From the NCBI RefSeq assembly GCF_000430885.1, contig NZ_AUMW01000003.1, positions 124,001 to 188,000 of the forward strand: a stretch of 64,000 nucleotides of DNA, given 5' to 3'. Each line of letters opens with the position of its first letter. Position 1 is the stretch's first letter. Source of the stretch: Desulfotruncus alcoholivorax DSM 16058. Lineage in GTDB: Bacteria > Bacillota > Desulfotomaculia > Desulfotomaculales > Desulfallaceae. A model generated the notes under the pieces. That model was not told the origin of the DNA and ran no database searches. It saw only the letters and a program-made list of their open reading frames with translations. This document shows positions 8,941 to 16,739 of this stretch, in pieces. Made by a program: the position numbers and the translations under genes.

Positions 8941-9741
8941 TTATTCAAAAATAAGGTTTTCTAAACCATATACCACTCCTTCCATGCGCATAACTGCACG
9001 AATCGCAGTAACTACACCAGGCATAAAAGATTCCCGGGAGATAGAATCATGTTTAATTGTAAGCGTCTGGCCCGCCCCTCCAAAAATAACTTCCTGCTGG
9101 GCAACAAAGCCGGGCAGTCTAACACTGTGTATACGTATCCCGCCTGGCATTTTTCCTCCTCTGGAGCACGGAATTTTCTCTTCTTCCAGGGCCAAGCCCT
9201 GTTCATAATCACCCCGGCGTTCAATTATAGCTTCCGCGGTCTTGATAGCTGTTCCTGAAGGCGCATCCAGCTTTTGATCGTGATGTTTTTCAATTATTTC
9301 AACGTTAGGAAAATATTTTGCAGCCTCACTGGCAAATTTAATCATTAACAGTGCTCCAATAGCAAAGTTTGGTGCAATAATGCAACCAATTCGCCTTTGA
9401 TCCGCGATGGAAGTTATTAACTCTATATCTTCCCTGGATAAACCAGTTGTCCCAACAACGGGGCGCACGCCAGCTTCTAACGCGATTTTAACATTATTAA
9501 GCACCGACCCGGGACCGGTAAAATCCACTAAAACTTCAGCACCAGAAATAGTAAGGGCTTCTTGTAAATTAGAGGTAATATTTATTCCAACCTTCTCGCT
9601 GCCAATTAGCAACCCTGCATCCTGGCCTTTACACTGGATATCTACCGCAGCGCAGAGCTCGGTATCTTCTGTCTGCAGCACTGTTTTCAGCACTTCTCTT
9701 CCCATTCGTCCTGAAACTCCACTAATAGCTACCTTAATCAA
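8941..9741 (-). CDS. dapB: 4-hydroxy-tetrahydrodipicolinate reductase
   Basis: Reduces the DapA product to tetrahydrodipicolinate for diaminopimelate and lysine. The Rossmann motif GVSGRMGREV is at the N-terminus and the catalytic motif EKHHDQKLDAPSGTA has His153, His154 and Lys157. Length 266 is usual. The start is a TTG. In Bacillus dapB lies elsewhere, so heading the spoVF-dap series is a local difference; DapB and dipicolinate synthase draw on the same substrate. TTGACA lies on the minus strand at 9872-9877 but without a good -10 at normal spacing. Confidence 0.94.
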   Translation of the reverse strand: MIKVAISGVSGRMGREVLKTVLQTEDTELCAAVDIQCKGQDAGLLIGSEKVGINITSNLQEALTISGAEVLVDFTGPGSVLNNVKIALEAGVRPVVGTTGLSREDIELITSIADQRRIGCIIAPNFAIGALLMIKFASEAAKYFPNVEIIEKHHDQKLDAPSGTAIKTAEAIIERRGDYEQGLALEEEKIPCSRGGKMPGGIRIHSVRLPGFVAQQEVIFGGAGQTLTIKHDSISRESFMPGVVTAIRAVMRMEGVVYGLENLIFE

Positions 9742-9895
9742 ATCTCTTAACCGGTACTTAGATTGCGGAAATAATTTTCCTCATCTCAAATAACCGGCTT
9801 TCCCCCCTCTCTAATACCATTAGCTCCTAATAGTGATGATTAAAGTTAATTTTCTTATATCCAGTAACATATGTCAAGAATAAAACCTTTACTGA

Positions 9896-10087
9896 TTATA
9901 TTTCGGGCTTTAAATCGGCAGAACTATTCTTTTCTTGTGGTACTATTAAACCACCGGTAAATTTACGTGACCTAATATAAAAATCAGCAGAGGGCATGCC
10001 TGAGTTTTCACTGAATACATAATATTTTCTCTCAACGTTACTAAAATTAATTTTCCAGTCTGTCTTGCTGTCACTTAACCTTTCCAT
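9896..10087 (-). CDS. Small hypothetical protein
   Basis: A 63-residue soluble, charged protein that I do not recognise. The ATG at 10085-10087 has AGAGGTGA five bases upstream, good support for translation; an in-frame GTG three codons earlier overlaps that site. There is no membrane segment, signal peptide or cysteine pattern. The middle (ERKYYVFSENSGMPSADFYI) is predicted beta-rich by eye. It follows the ClpP-class protease gene after 40 bases and is probably cotranscribed with it. Confidence 0.55.
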   Translation of the reverse strand: MERLSDSKTDWKINFSNVERKYYVFSENSGMPSADFYIRSRKFTGGLIVPQEKNSSADLKPEI

Positions 10088-10127
10088 CTTACTCACCTCT
10101 ACTTTTGGGCTAAATCAAATTTAAAGG

Positions 10128-11114
10128 TCAATTTGAGGAACACCAGCCCTGTTTATTAATATTAACGTTTATCTGCCCCGGATCAGGGTAATCTTTTCTT
10201 TCGACTGTTCCCGAAAAAACGAAATAGTCGGTACTTCTCTCAGACTCAACAAGACCGCTGGCAACTTTAAAATCCGTACGGTTTCCGTGCAATATATCGC
10301 TCGGGTTAAATGGCTCTGATAATTTAAGTTCAGCCTCAATATCTTCATATAAAGCCCACATCAGCCCGTTTAGCTCATCATCCGCATAAACAACCGGCAA
10401 ACCGATTTCCTCAACGGCCTCTCTCCTGGCAATCATGTGATTATGTGCGTAAAGCTTCTCAGTCAGGTGGTCCACAATATTTTGTTTCTTTTCCTCTCCC
10501 AGGGTTTTCTGGCGCAAACCCAGCATTTTTTTAGCCAGGGATCTAATTAACATCCAATTTCTATGGACGTTCCCAAGCGCCAGCGGGTGAATTTTTTCCA
10601 CAAGCATCAAAAATGCCCGGGATTCAGTATCATCATGGCAAATATCATTATTTTGCGCTATCAGTGCCATATACGAATATACATCTTCAATATTAACCGG
10701 CAGCCTGACAGAAGGGTTGGACGGGTCCTGGGGATTAAAGGCGTTTACAACGCTTGGATCTATCGGTCCCAATTCACCCATTTTACCCATAACAATTTCA
10801 TCTGCACCCAAGCACAATAGGGTGCCGGCACTATATGCCCTGAACGGTATCAAAACGGAAAAGTGTCCGGTATATTCACGAATAAGATTTACCAGTCTCC
10901 AGGGAGTTAATACGTCGCCTCCCCTGGTATAAAGAAATAAATCTATAGCCGAACGGTGCCCGATCATTTCCAGGTGCCTGTAAATCACCCGGATTACGTC
11001 CGGCGCTATTCTCGTGCTAACATTTTCACGGTCGCCCGTGATATAAGATAAGACAACGGAACCTCTTTTCCTGCTTATCTTTTGCATTATGTCAATTCTC
11101 TGTGGCCGGGCCAT
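10128..11114 (-). CDS. ClpP-class serine protease, SDH/SppA-like (SDH_sah family)
   Basis: A 328-residue protein of the ClpP/crotonase superfamily resembling the serine dehydrogenase proteinase family (PF01972). The fold is recognisable from LFLYTRGGDVLTPWRLVNLI and the active-site region AYSAGTLLCLGADEIVMGKMGELGPIDPS. By analogy with SppA, Ser95 would be the nucleophile and Lys111 a possible base; this pairing is inference. No signal peptide or membrane helix is seen, so a cytosolic protein is likely. The ATG has AAGGAGG upstream. A perfect 8-base inverted repeat lies 20 bases ahead of the start. The substrate is unknown. Confidence 0.8.
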   Translation of the reverse strand: MARPQRIDIMQKISRKRGSVVLSYITGDRENVSTRIAPDVIRVIYRHLEMIGHRSAIDLFLYTRGGDVLTPWRLVNLIREYTGHFSVLIPFRAYSAGTLLCLGADEIVMGKMGELGPIDPSVVNAFNPQDPSNPSVRLPVNIEDVYSYMALIAQNNDICHDDTESRAFLMLVEKIHPLALGNVHRNWMLIRSLAKKMLGLRQKTLGEEKKQNIVDHLTEKLYAHNHMIARREAVEEIGLPVVYADDELNGLMWALYEDIEAELKLSEPFNPSDILHGNRTDFKVASGLVESERSTDYFVFSGTVERKDYPDPGQINVNINKQGWCSSN

Positions 11115-11133
11115 TGTTGCCTCCTTGCAATAG

Positions 11134-11153
11134 ATACATTTTTATAAATGTAT
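11134..11153. promoter_or_regulatory. Palindrome ahead of the ClpP-class protease gene
   Basis: ATACATTT and AAATGTAT form a perfect 8-base inverted repeat across a 4-base TTAT spacer, 20 bases before the protease start. The size and AT-rich symmetry suit a dimeric repressor site, but no known regulator consensus is recognised. Confidence 0.4.
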
Positions 11154-11270
11154 TATGGCCCATACGCTACAACATTATCTAAATCACGTCTGGTAAAAAA
11201 CGCGTGCCAATGTTCTAATCTTCAACATGGTCCTTGACATAAATATAGCCAGGCATATATGTATAATGGT

Positions 11271-11299
11271 GATAAAAAAATCCGTACTAGGACGGATTT
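11271..11299 (-). terminator. Terminator after ylmC
   Basis: On the minus strand AAATCCGT, loop CCTAG, ACGGATTT, then TTTTTATC. It begins at the last base of the ylmC gene and separates it from the protease gene below. Confidence 0.75.
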
Positions 11300-11568
11300 T
11301 ATACCAAATATTTTCCAAACTTTGGCGTCGCCTGATCTAGCTCTACTAAAATTACTTCCATGCCAATTTTTTTTACCGATTCCCAGGGTATTACAAGCTC
11401 GTGTCTTTCTGCCCAGAGATTCAAAAGATTGCCCTTACGCGGCAGAATAATTGATCTAATTGCGCCGGTTGCAGAATCAACATTTAGATCAGTTTCACCA
11501 ACTACACCCAAACGTGCTCCGTCGTTGATGTTAATTATTTCTTTGCCTGCCAGATCACCCAATCTCAT
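11299..11568 (-). CDS. ymxH: YlmC/YmxH family PRC-barrel sporulation protein
   Basis: An 89-residue single PRC-barrel domain protein, recognised from MRLGDLAGKEIININDGARLG and the GAIRSIILP strand. The family is linked to sporulation in Firmicutes; its biochemical role is unknown. In Bacillus ymxH lies between mlpA and spoVFA, and it has the same neighbourhood here although dut and a small membrane gene now separate it from mlpA. The ATG has GGAGGGAAG upstream. It lies 23 bases after the membrane protein gene and ends in a terminator. Confidence 0.85.
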   Translation of the reverse strand: MRLGDLAGKEIININDGARLGVVGETDLNVDSATGAIRSIILPRKGNLLNLWAERHELVIPWESVKKIGMEVILVELDQATPKFGKYLV

Positions 11569-11591
11569 CAGACTTCCTCCCTTAATTTACC

Positions 11592-11927
11592 TTATCTTCT
11601 CCTGGGCCAAAAACGAGCGGCAAAAGGCTGAATAAGGGCCAGTGCAATTGAAATAGTCGCCAGAGGTTCCAAATCCATGCCGGCCAAAGCAATTGAACGA
11701 GGCATTTCGACTTCTAAAAAAGTTTGCAGCAGTACAAGGGAGAGGTATATGCCACCCGCAGTGCCTACCAAATTAACAATTGCCTGAGACAGCGGTGAAC
11801 TTTTTGCCTCCCCTATAGCATCCCAGTTTTTGTCCCGCATCGTGCGCAATCTAATTCGTTCCCTAATTGATACAACAAACAGTAGCAATACCATTAAACC
11901 AAAGAGCAACAGGGTTATACTCATCAT
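11592..11927 (-). CDS. Small membrane protein, unknown function
   Basis: A 111-residue protein that I do not recognise. Residues 1-20 are a hydrophobic helix, followed by a basic stretch (IRERIRLRTMRDKNW) that should lie in the cytoplasm, then two further hydrophobic segments near 52-69 and 80-103 and a basic end (FWPRRR). GGAGGTGATTA before the ATG is a near-ideal ribosome site, so translation is well supported. It lies just upstream of ymxH and is probably cotranscribed, which hints at a sporulation or envelope role; this is inference. Confidence 0.7.
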   Translation of the reverse strand: MMSITLLLFGLMVLLLFVVSIRERIRLRTMRDKNWDAIGEAKSSPLSQAIVNLVGTAGGIYLSLVLLQTFLEVEMPRSIALAGMDLEPLATISIALALIQPFAARFWPRRR

Positions 11928-11998
11928 TAATCACCTCCGTACCAAATTTATATTTTTTTATTTGAAAAATATTCCTTACTAGAATATATTTTGTCCTA

Positions 11999-12034
11999 CA
12001 AGAAAAGCGCGCTAAATCAGTTCCCTTAGCGCGC
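11999..12034 (-). terminator. Terminator-like hairpin upstream of small membrane gene
   Basis: GCGCGCTAA and TTAGCGCGC pair perfectly over a 10-base loop; on the minus strand the stem is followed by TTTTCTTG. With the second hairpin at 12131-12163 it isolates dut from the membrane protein gene. Confidence 0.65.
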
Positions 12035-12055
12035 GGCTTAACTCTGGCCTAAATT

Positions 12056-12089
12056 GGGGACATTCCTCGAAAAGGTGTGTCCCCTTTCC
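12056..12089. repeat. Short intergenic repeat, copy 1 (GTGTGTCCCC type)
   Basis: A 34-base unit beginning GGGGACATTCCTCG and ending GGTGTGTCCCCTTTCC. It matches the copy at 28432-28466 at all but a few bases and itself contains complementary GGGGACA/TGTCCCC ends, so it can fold. It lies between two terminators outside any gene. Confidence 0.65.
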
Positions 12090-12130
12090 GCTAATGGCCA
12101 GTATACTCATCAAAGTATTTAAAAACTCAC

Positions 12131-12163
12131 AAAAAAAAACGCACACCAAAAAACTTGGTGCGC
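12131..12163 (-). terminator. Terminator after dut
   Basis: On the minus strand GCGCACCAAG TTTTTT GGTGTGC forms a stem followed by GTTTTTTTTT, 45 bases after the dut stop. Confidence 0.8.
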
Positions 12164-12208
12164 AGTTTTTCCTTAGCTCATTGGTTAAATATTATTCAGT
12201 AGCATATT

Positions 12209-12667
12209 TTACCTGCCCGTCGATCCAAAGCCTCCTTTGCCCCGCTCTGATTCCGACAATTCTTCGGTATATTCTATTTGTACCCTCAGGACAGGCATGA
12301 AAAGAAGTTGAGCTATTCTATCACCTGGTTTTATCTGATAAGACTGTTTGCTGTTGTTTTGAACCGGACATATAATTTCTCCCTTGTAATCACTATCAAT
12401 TACACCTACTGCGTTGGCAAGGGATAGACCGTGCTTGGAGGCTAATCCACTCCTGGGGAAAATTAGCCCGACAATTTCAGTTGTAGGTATATCAATTGCT
12501 AATCCCGTAGGGATCATCACACGTTCTCCCGGGCCAACTGTTAACGGTCCGTCGATGGAGGCAGCCAAATCAATACCCGCGGCTCCTGATGTGGCATACG
12601 AAGGTGAAGGAATTGTTTCTCCAATGGCAGGGTTTATTTTTTTAAATTTAATAATCATATTTAACAT
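12209..12667 (-). CDS. dut: dUTP diphosphatase
   Basis: Hydrolyses dUTP to dUMP and pyrophosphate, keeping uracil out of DNA and feeding thymidylate synthesis. All five trimeric dUTPase motifs are visible: GAAGIDL, PRSGLASKHG, the active-site NAVGVIDSDYKGEI, GDRIAQLLF and the C-terminal GGFGSTG loop. Length 152 is typical. The start (ATG, or a second ATG three codons on) has only a weak ribosome site, consistent with coupling to mlpA 10 bases upstream. A terminator follows. Confidence 0.95.
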   Translation of the reverse strand: MLNMIIKFKKINPAIGETIPSPSYATSGAAGIDLAASIDGPLTVGPGERVMIPTGLAIDIPTTEIVGLIFPRSGLASKHGLSLANAVGVIDSDYKGEIICPVQNNSKQSYQIKPGDRIAQLLFMPVLRVQIEYTEELSESERGKGGFGSTGR

Positions 12668-12677
12668 CCCGACAAAA

Positions 12678-13934
12678 TTATTTGGTTACTAAATCCAGCA
12701 ACTTGCCCCCATCTTCCCATGGTCCAATGCTGGCAATACAAAAATTTTCGGGCTTTAAAATATCCCTGGTTAATTCTTTAATGTCTTCCACTGTAACTGC
12801 CATTATCTTTTTAACGATTTCATCAGGCGGAATCACTTGCTCAAGATACAATTGAGATTTACCCAACCTGCTCATGCGAGAATTTACATTTTCCAGGCTA
12901 AGCAGCAAATTACCTTTAAGCTGTTCTTTAACACGGGCTAATTCAGCCTGAGTTACACCGTTTTTCTCTATATCACGGATCTCTTTTACGATTAATTCCA
13001 GGGCGTCCCTTACATTTTTCTTGCTCAATCCTGCATATACACAAAAAAGGCCGGAATCATGGTAAGAGCTATGGTAAGAATAAACGGAATAAACCAGCCC
13101 CCTTTGCTCCCTTATCTCCTGGAACAAGCGTGAGCTTAACCCACCACCTAAAACAGTGCTAACAATTTGAAAAACATAAATTTTATCATGATCTATGGGC
13201 AAACCCGGTGTACCTAAGCAAATATGAACCTGCTCGGTATCTTTGGGCCGGCATACTACTTGGTGATATGATTTAGGCACAGTATAAAGTCGATTTTTTT
13301 TATCACCGCCTAATTGGCCAAACATAGCTGTAAAACTTTCCACTACCTGCTGCTGGTCCAAATTTCCGGCAACTGCTATTACAATATTTCCTGAACTATA
13401 ATATTTATTATAAAAAGCAAGCAAATTATCTCTAGAGAGCCCTCCAACCGTTTGCTCGCTCCCGATAATAGGCCTACCCAGGGGATGTTCGCTCCAGATT
13501 GCCCTGGCAAAAATATCGTGAACCAACTCGTCCGGGGTGTCTTCATACATCTTTATTTCTTCAATTATGACATTTCTCTCTCTGTCTATATCAGACTGGT
13601 CAAAGCGCGAATTTAAAAGCATATCGCTCAATAAATCAACAGCCAGCGGAAAATGTTCATCAAGAACCCTTGCGTAATAGCATGTATACTCCTTGGTTGT
13701 AAATGCATTAAGTTGACCCCCGACGGCATCCAATTCTTCAGCGATGTCCTTGGCGCTGCGCCGGCCAGTTCCCTTAAACATTAGATGTTCAATAAAATGT
13801 GAAATACCGGCCTGCTGTTCACCCTCGTCCCTTGACCCGACATCAACCCAAACTCCAACTGCAACTGATCGCACATGTGGAATATGCTCAGTTAATATTT
13901 TTATACCATTAGCCATCTCGGCTATTTTGATCAC
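12678..13934 (-). CDS. mlpA: M16 family zinc metalloprotease MlpA (YmxG)
   Basis: A 418-residue pitrilysin/processing-peptidase family protein. The inverted zinc motif HFIEH (HxxEH) is near residue 46, followed by the downstream glutamate region around TKEYTCYYARV, so it should be catalytically competent. The second, inactive M16 half follows. The GTG at 13932-13934 has GGGAGGT six bases upstream; an apparent earlier TTG overlaps that site. In Bacillus mlpA lies between ylxY and ymxH, matching this order. Physiological substrates are poorly known. Confidence 0.9.
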   Translation of the reverse strand: MIKIAEMANGIKILTEHIPHVRSVAVGVWVDVGSRDEGEQQAGISHFIEHLMFKGTGRRSAKDIAEELDAVGGQLNAFTTKEYTCYYARVLDEHFPLAVDLLSDMLLNSRFDQSDIDRERNVIIEEIKMYEDTPDELVHDIFARAIWSEHPLGRPIIGSEQTVGGLSRDNLLAFYNKYYSSGNIVIAVAGNLDQQQVVESFTAMFGQLGGDKKNRLYTVPKSYHQVVCRPKDTEQVHICLGTPGLPIDHDKIYVFQIVSTVLGGGLSSRLFQEIREQRGLVYSVYSYHSSYHDSGLFCVYAGLSKKNVRDALELIVKEIRDIEKNGVTQAELARVKEQLKGNLLLSLENVNSRMSRLGKSQLYLEQVIPPDEIVKKIMAVTVEDIKELTRDILKPENFCIASIGPWEDGGKLLDLVTK

Positions 13935-14001
13935 ACGGTTACCTCCCAAATTATAGTTTCCTGGTTAACATTCTTGTTTTTTAACTTAAATTCCTTGTTT
14001 T

Positions 14002-15147
14002 TTAGAATAAATCATTCCAATACAGGCAGGTTTTTTTCCCGATCTTTTGAATCATACTTGCTTCTTTTACAGATGAAGCTGCAACGATTTCGGCCGATCC
14101 AACTTTATGCCCGTCCAAAAAATACTCAATTTTACCCAGAATCTCATCCTCTTGCACCGGCGCATTGACCTGGTTTGGAATTTGCACCTTCTGCTCCAAA
14201 CGTTCTAAATCCATATCTCTTAAATTTATTGTTATATTATCGGCAACCATTACCGGAACTTCATTACTTGCTCCATCCACCACCGGAATTTTAGTATATA
14301 TTTCTCCCTGATACTGCTTCCTGACCAGGTTAAATTCATTAAAGCCATAGTTAAACAATGTTTCGGCATCACCAAACCTGTTATTATCATTTAGCATTAC
14401 TGACAGTAGCCGGCGTTCTCCTTTGCTCGCAGATGCAATAAGGCATTTTCCCGCCTCAATTGTTGTACCGGTCTTAACCCCGTCGGCCCACGGATAGCTC
14501 CAAAGTAATTTGTTTGTATTTATAAGATAATGCTCTAAAGCGCCCGGACCTTTTACAACTTTAAATTTTGTTTTTACAACATCGCAAAAAACGGGATTAT
14601 GAAGCGCATATCTCGTAATTAAAGCTAAATCAAAGGCAGTGGAATAATGTCCTTTTTCCGGCAAGCCGTTGGTATTTTTAAAGCAAGAATCAGCAGCCCC
14701 AATTAGAGCAGCTTTTTCGTTCATCAATAAAACAAAAAAATCTTCCGAACCGGCCACGTGCTCGGCTATAGCTACACATGCATCATTGCCGGAAGGAACT
14801 AATGCCCCGTATAATAATTGTTCCAGAGTTAATATTTCCCCTTCTTCCAAGTACATGGAAGACTCACCAACATTATCAGCATGCTTGCTTACCCTGCTTT
14901 TACTGTGTAAATCAGAACAGCCCAGGGCCACAACAGCGGTCATAACTTTGGTTGTACTAGCCATCGGCCTTTTACTAAGAGCATTTTTTTCATAAAGTAT
15001 TTGGCCGGATTCCACATCTATTAAAACCGCTGATTTTGCGCCAATTTGAGGTTCAGCATTTGCAGTAGCCGCTTGTGGGGAGAAACCTGAATGGAAAACC
15101 AACACCAACGTTAGAATGATTATGCAGCAAATATTGTTTCGACGCAT
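14002..15147 (-). CDS. dacF: Serine-type D-Ala-D-Ala carboxypeptidase (DacF-like)
   Basis: Penicillin-binding protein of the S11 family that trims the terminal D-alanine of peptidoglycan stem peptides outside the membrane. A signal peptide spans about residues 1-30. The three catalytic motifs are Ser64-Thr-Thr-Lys67 (SxxK), SGN at 119-121 and KTG from 225. A C-terminal beta domain follows. Placement between ylxY and mlpA, among sporulation genes, suggests the forespore/mother-cell DacF type rather than vegetative DacA; the subtype is inference. GGAGAG before the ATG supports the start. Confidence 0.88.
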   Translation of the reverse strand: MRRNNICCIIILTLVLVFHSGFSPQAATANAEPQIGAKSAVLIDVESGQILYEKNALSKRPMASTTKVMTAVVALGCSDLHSKSRVSKHADNVGESSMYLEEGEILTLEQLLYGALVPSGNDACVAIAEHVAGSEDFFVLLMNEKAALIGAADSCFKNTNGLPEKGHYSTAFDLALITRYALHNPVFCDVVKTKFKVVKGPGALEHYLINTNKLLWSYPWADGVKTGTTIEAGKCLIASASKGERRLLSVMLNDNNRFGDAETLFNYGFNEFNLVRKQYQGEIYTKIPVVDGASNEVPVMVADNITINLRDMDLERLEQKVQIPNQVNAPVQEDEILGKIEYFLDGHKVGSAEIVAASSVKEASMIQKIGKKTCLYWNDLF

Positions 15148-15171
15148 TTAATCTCTCCTAACTTTTTTGAT

Positions 15172-15888
15172 TTAAGGGGTTTTTAACATTTCGCCTACTG
15201 TTACAATTTGATATCCCCTTTCCCTAAGGGTATCGATTATTTCCGGAAGGGCTTTAACGGTAGGGGCGGTAGGGTGCATCAGCACAATTCCTCCATTGTG
15301 AGCTTTACTGATTACCCTTTCTTTGATAACACCGGGATCAGGAAGCTGCCAATCAATAGTGTCTATACTCCACAAAACAGTTTGGTAACCAAGTTCACCT
15401 GCCGCCTGCAGCAGAGCCGGCCCCCTTTCCCCATAAGGCGGGGCATACAGCTTCGGCCTTTCACCGGTTAGCTCCCGGATAATTTCTTCAGCTCGTGAGA
15501 TATCCTTTTTATTTCCATCTACCGATAACTGATCCGGGTGTGGGTGGGAATATCCATGACTGCCAATTTCGTGACCTTTTTCGTTTATCTTTTTAACCAG
15601 GTCAGGAAACTTTTCTGCCCAAGTTCCACCGATATAAAAAGTGGCTTTAACATCCTTCTCCTCTAAAATTTCCAACATCCGTCCTATGTATTCTTCTCCC
15701 CAGAAAACATTACAGGTAAGCGCAATTGATTTAAAATTTTCATTTCCATGGTAAATGGGCTCTGCAATAACTGTGGAAGTTTTGGTTTCCATCGAGAAAA
15801 TTAAGGCCCCAAGTGTTAACACAAATAACAAAACTAAAGTCCCTAATAAAATACGTTTACTCCTGATTATAAAAATTATCTTAGCCAC
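15172..15888 (-). CDS. ylxY: YlxY-type polysaccharide deacetylase-like protein
   Basis: A 238-residue NodB-fold protein anchored or exported through an N-terminal hydrophobic helix (about residues 13-32). The metal-binding HGYSH (His111, His115) is present, but the usual catalytic TFDDG is replaced by LTCNVFWGEE at 57-66, so both motif-1 aspartates are missing. I believe Bacillus YlxY also departs from the catalytic consensus here, but could not check. It may be a wall-binding or inactive deacetylase used in sporulation. In Bacillus it lies just after pnpA; here one extra gene intervenes. The GTG start lies very close to its AGGGGG site, so the start is uncertain. Confidence 0.82.
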   Translation of the reverse strand: MAKIIFIIRSKRILLGTLVLLFVLTLGALIFSMETKTSTVIAEPIYHGNENFKSIALTCNVFWGEEYIGRMLEILEEKDVKATFYIGGTWAEKFPDLVKKINEKGHEIGSHGYSHPHPDQLSVDGNKKDISRAEEIIRELTGERPKLYAPPYGERGPALLQAAGELGYQTVLWSIDTIDWQLPDPGVIKERVISKAHNGGIVLMHPTAPTVKALPEIIDTLRERGYQIVTVGEMLKTP

Positions 15889-15984
15889 CCCCTGCTAAAA
15901 ACGTTCTAACCGCCAGCTGTATAAAATATATTCTCTATATTCTCTGTCCAGCACCCAGATGATAAAAAACATGGGTGTCTACCA

Positions 15985-16020
15985 ATAAAAAAAGATAACC
16001 CGTACAAAAAGCGGGTTATC
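15985..16020 (-). terminator. Terminator after methyltransferase-like gene
   Basis: GATAACCCG and CGGGTTATC pair over a 9-base loop; on the minus strand they are followed by TTTTTTTATT. It separates the methyltransferase-like gene from ylxY. Confidence 0.85.
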
Positions 16021-16026
16021 TTTGGG

Positions 16027-16680
16027 CTATACTCTTCGGGAAATTACCACCTTTGAATGTCTCCACCAAAGCTCCGGCCTATCAAAATCAACCCCGTGAT
16101 CCAACCTGCACAGGGACCACTTGTTTGGCTCTTTTAGCACCTCGCTAGGCCATCCATCAAGGTCGGGACCGGTTTTTTTATTATCTTCACCGATTAATAT
16201 GCACGCTTTCACCGTTTTGGAATCTTTTATATCCTTGATCCAATCTGATTCTTCCGGCATCCAACAACAGATAATCAATGCCGGATTGAGCTTATCAATG
16301 GCTGACCGGTAATCCATCTTGTTACGACTTTGGGTCAATGGCTCAGATAAATCTTCCACTGCATTAACAGCAATACCTCTTTTGTTTAATACAGCGGCAA
16401 GATCACCGCTTCCGGCACCAACTGTTAAAACGGGACTTAATCCGGTTCTGATAATTTCTGCTGCCAGAGCATCATTAAACTCCTTGTTCAGAATTTGATA
16501 TATACCATAATAATTGCAGTATGGCAGTAAAACCGAAAGGCGGCAAATAACAGCGTTTTCCCGCCATGAAGCTTCCGGGTCGTAATGAATAGGGCAATCT
16601 GAAAAATTATTTTTAACCCACTGTTTTTCCTGATCGACTTTTTCCTTAACACTCTTGTATCCAAACAACTCCAGAGACAT
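16027..16680 (-). CDS. Putative SAM-dependent methyltransferase-like protein
   Basis: A 217-residue protein with no confident family. The stretch VLTVGAGSGDLAAVLNKRGIAVNAVE reads like motif I of a class I methyltransferase, with a glycine-rich loop and an acidic residue at the end of strand 2; PALIICCWMPEESDW could be the motif IV region. A DNA- or protein-methylase NPPY motif is absent. The start has a run of G (GGGGGG) upstream. It is flanked by terminators on both sides, so it is likely its own transcription unit inserted in the otherwise Bacillus-like pnp-ylxY order. The substrate is unknown. Confidence 0.6.
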   Translation of the reverse strand: MSLELFGYKSVKEKVDQEKQWVKNNFSDCPIHYDPEASWRENAVICRLSVLLPYCNYYGIYQILNKEFNDALAAEIIRTGLSPVLTVGAGSGDLAAVLNKRGIAVNAVEDLSEPLTQSRNKMDYRSAIDKLNPALIICCWMPEESDWIKDIKDSKTVKACILIGEDNKKTGPDLDGWPSEVLKEPNKWSLCRLDHGVDFDRPELWWRHSKVVISRRV

Positions 16681-16697
16681 AATTACCCCCCTTAATT

Positions 16698-16729
16698 ACA
16701 AAAAATAAACCCCCAGCTTGATTAGGGGT
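16698..16729 (-). terminator. Terminator after pnp
   Basis: On the minus strand ACCCC TAATCAAGCT GGGGGT followed by TTATTTTTTG, just after the pnp stop. Confidence 0.7.
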
Positions 16730-16739
16730 ATCATAACTA

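Noticed and set aside
9742-9895. Lysine riboswitch or T-box ahead of dapB
   Set aside because: The gap is only about 150 bases and shows neither the lysine-riboswitch core nor a T-box sequence or terminator.
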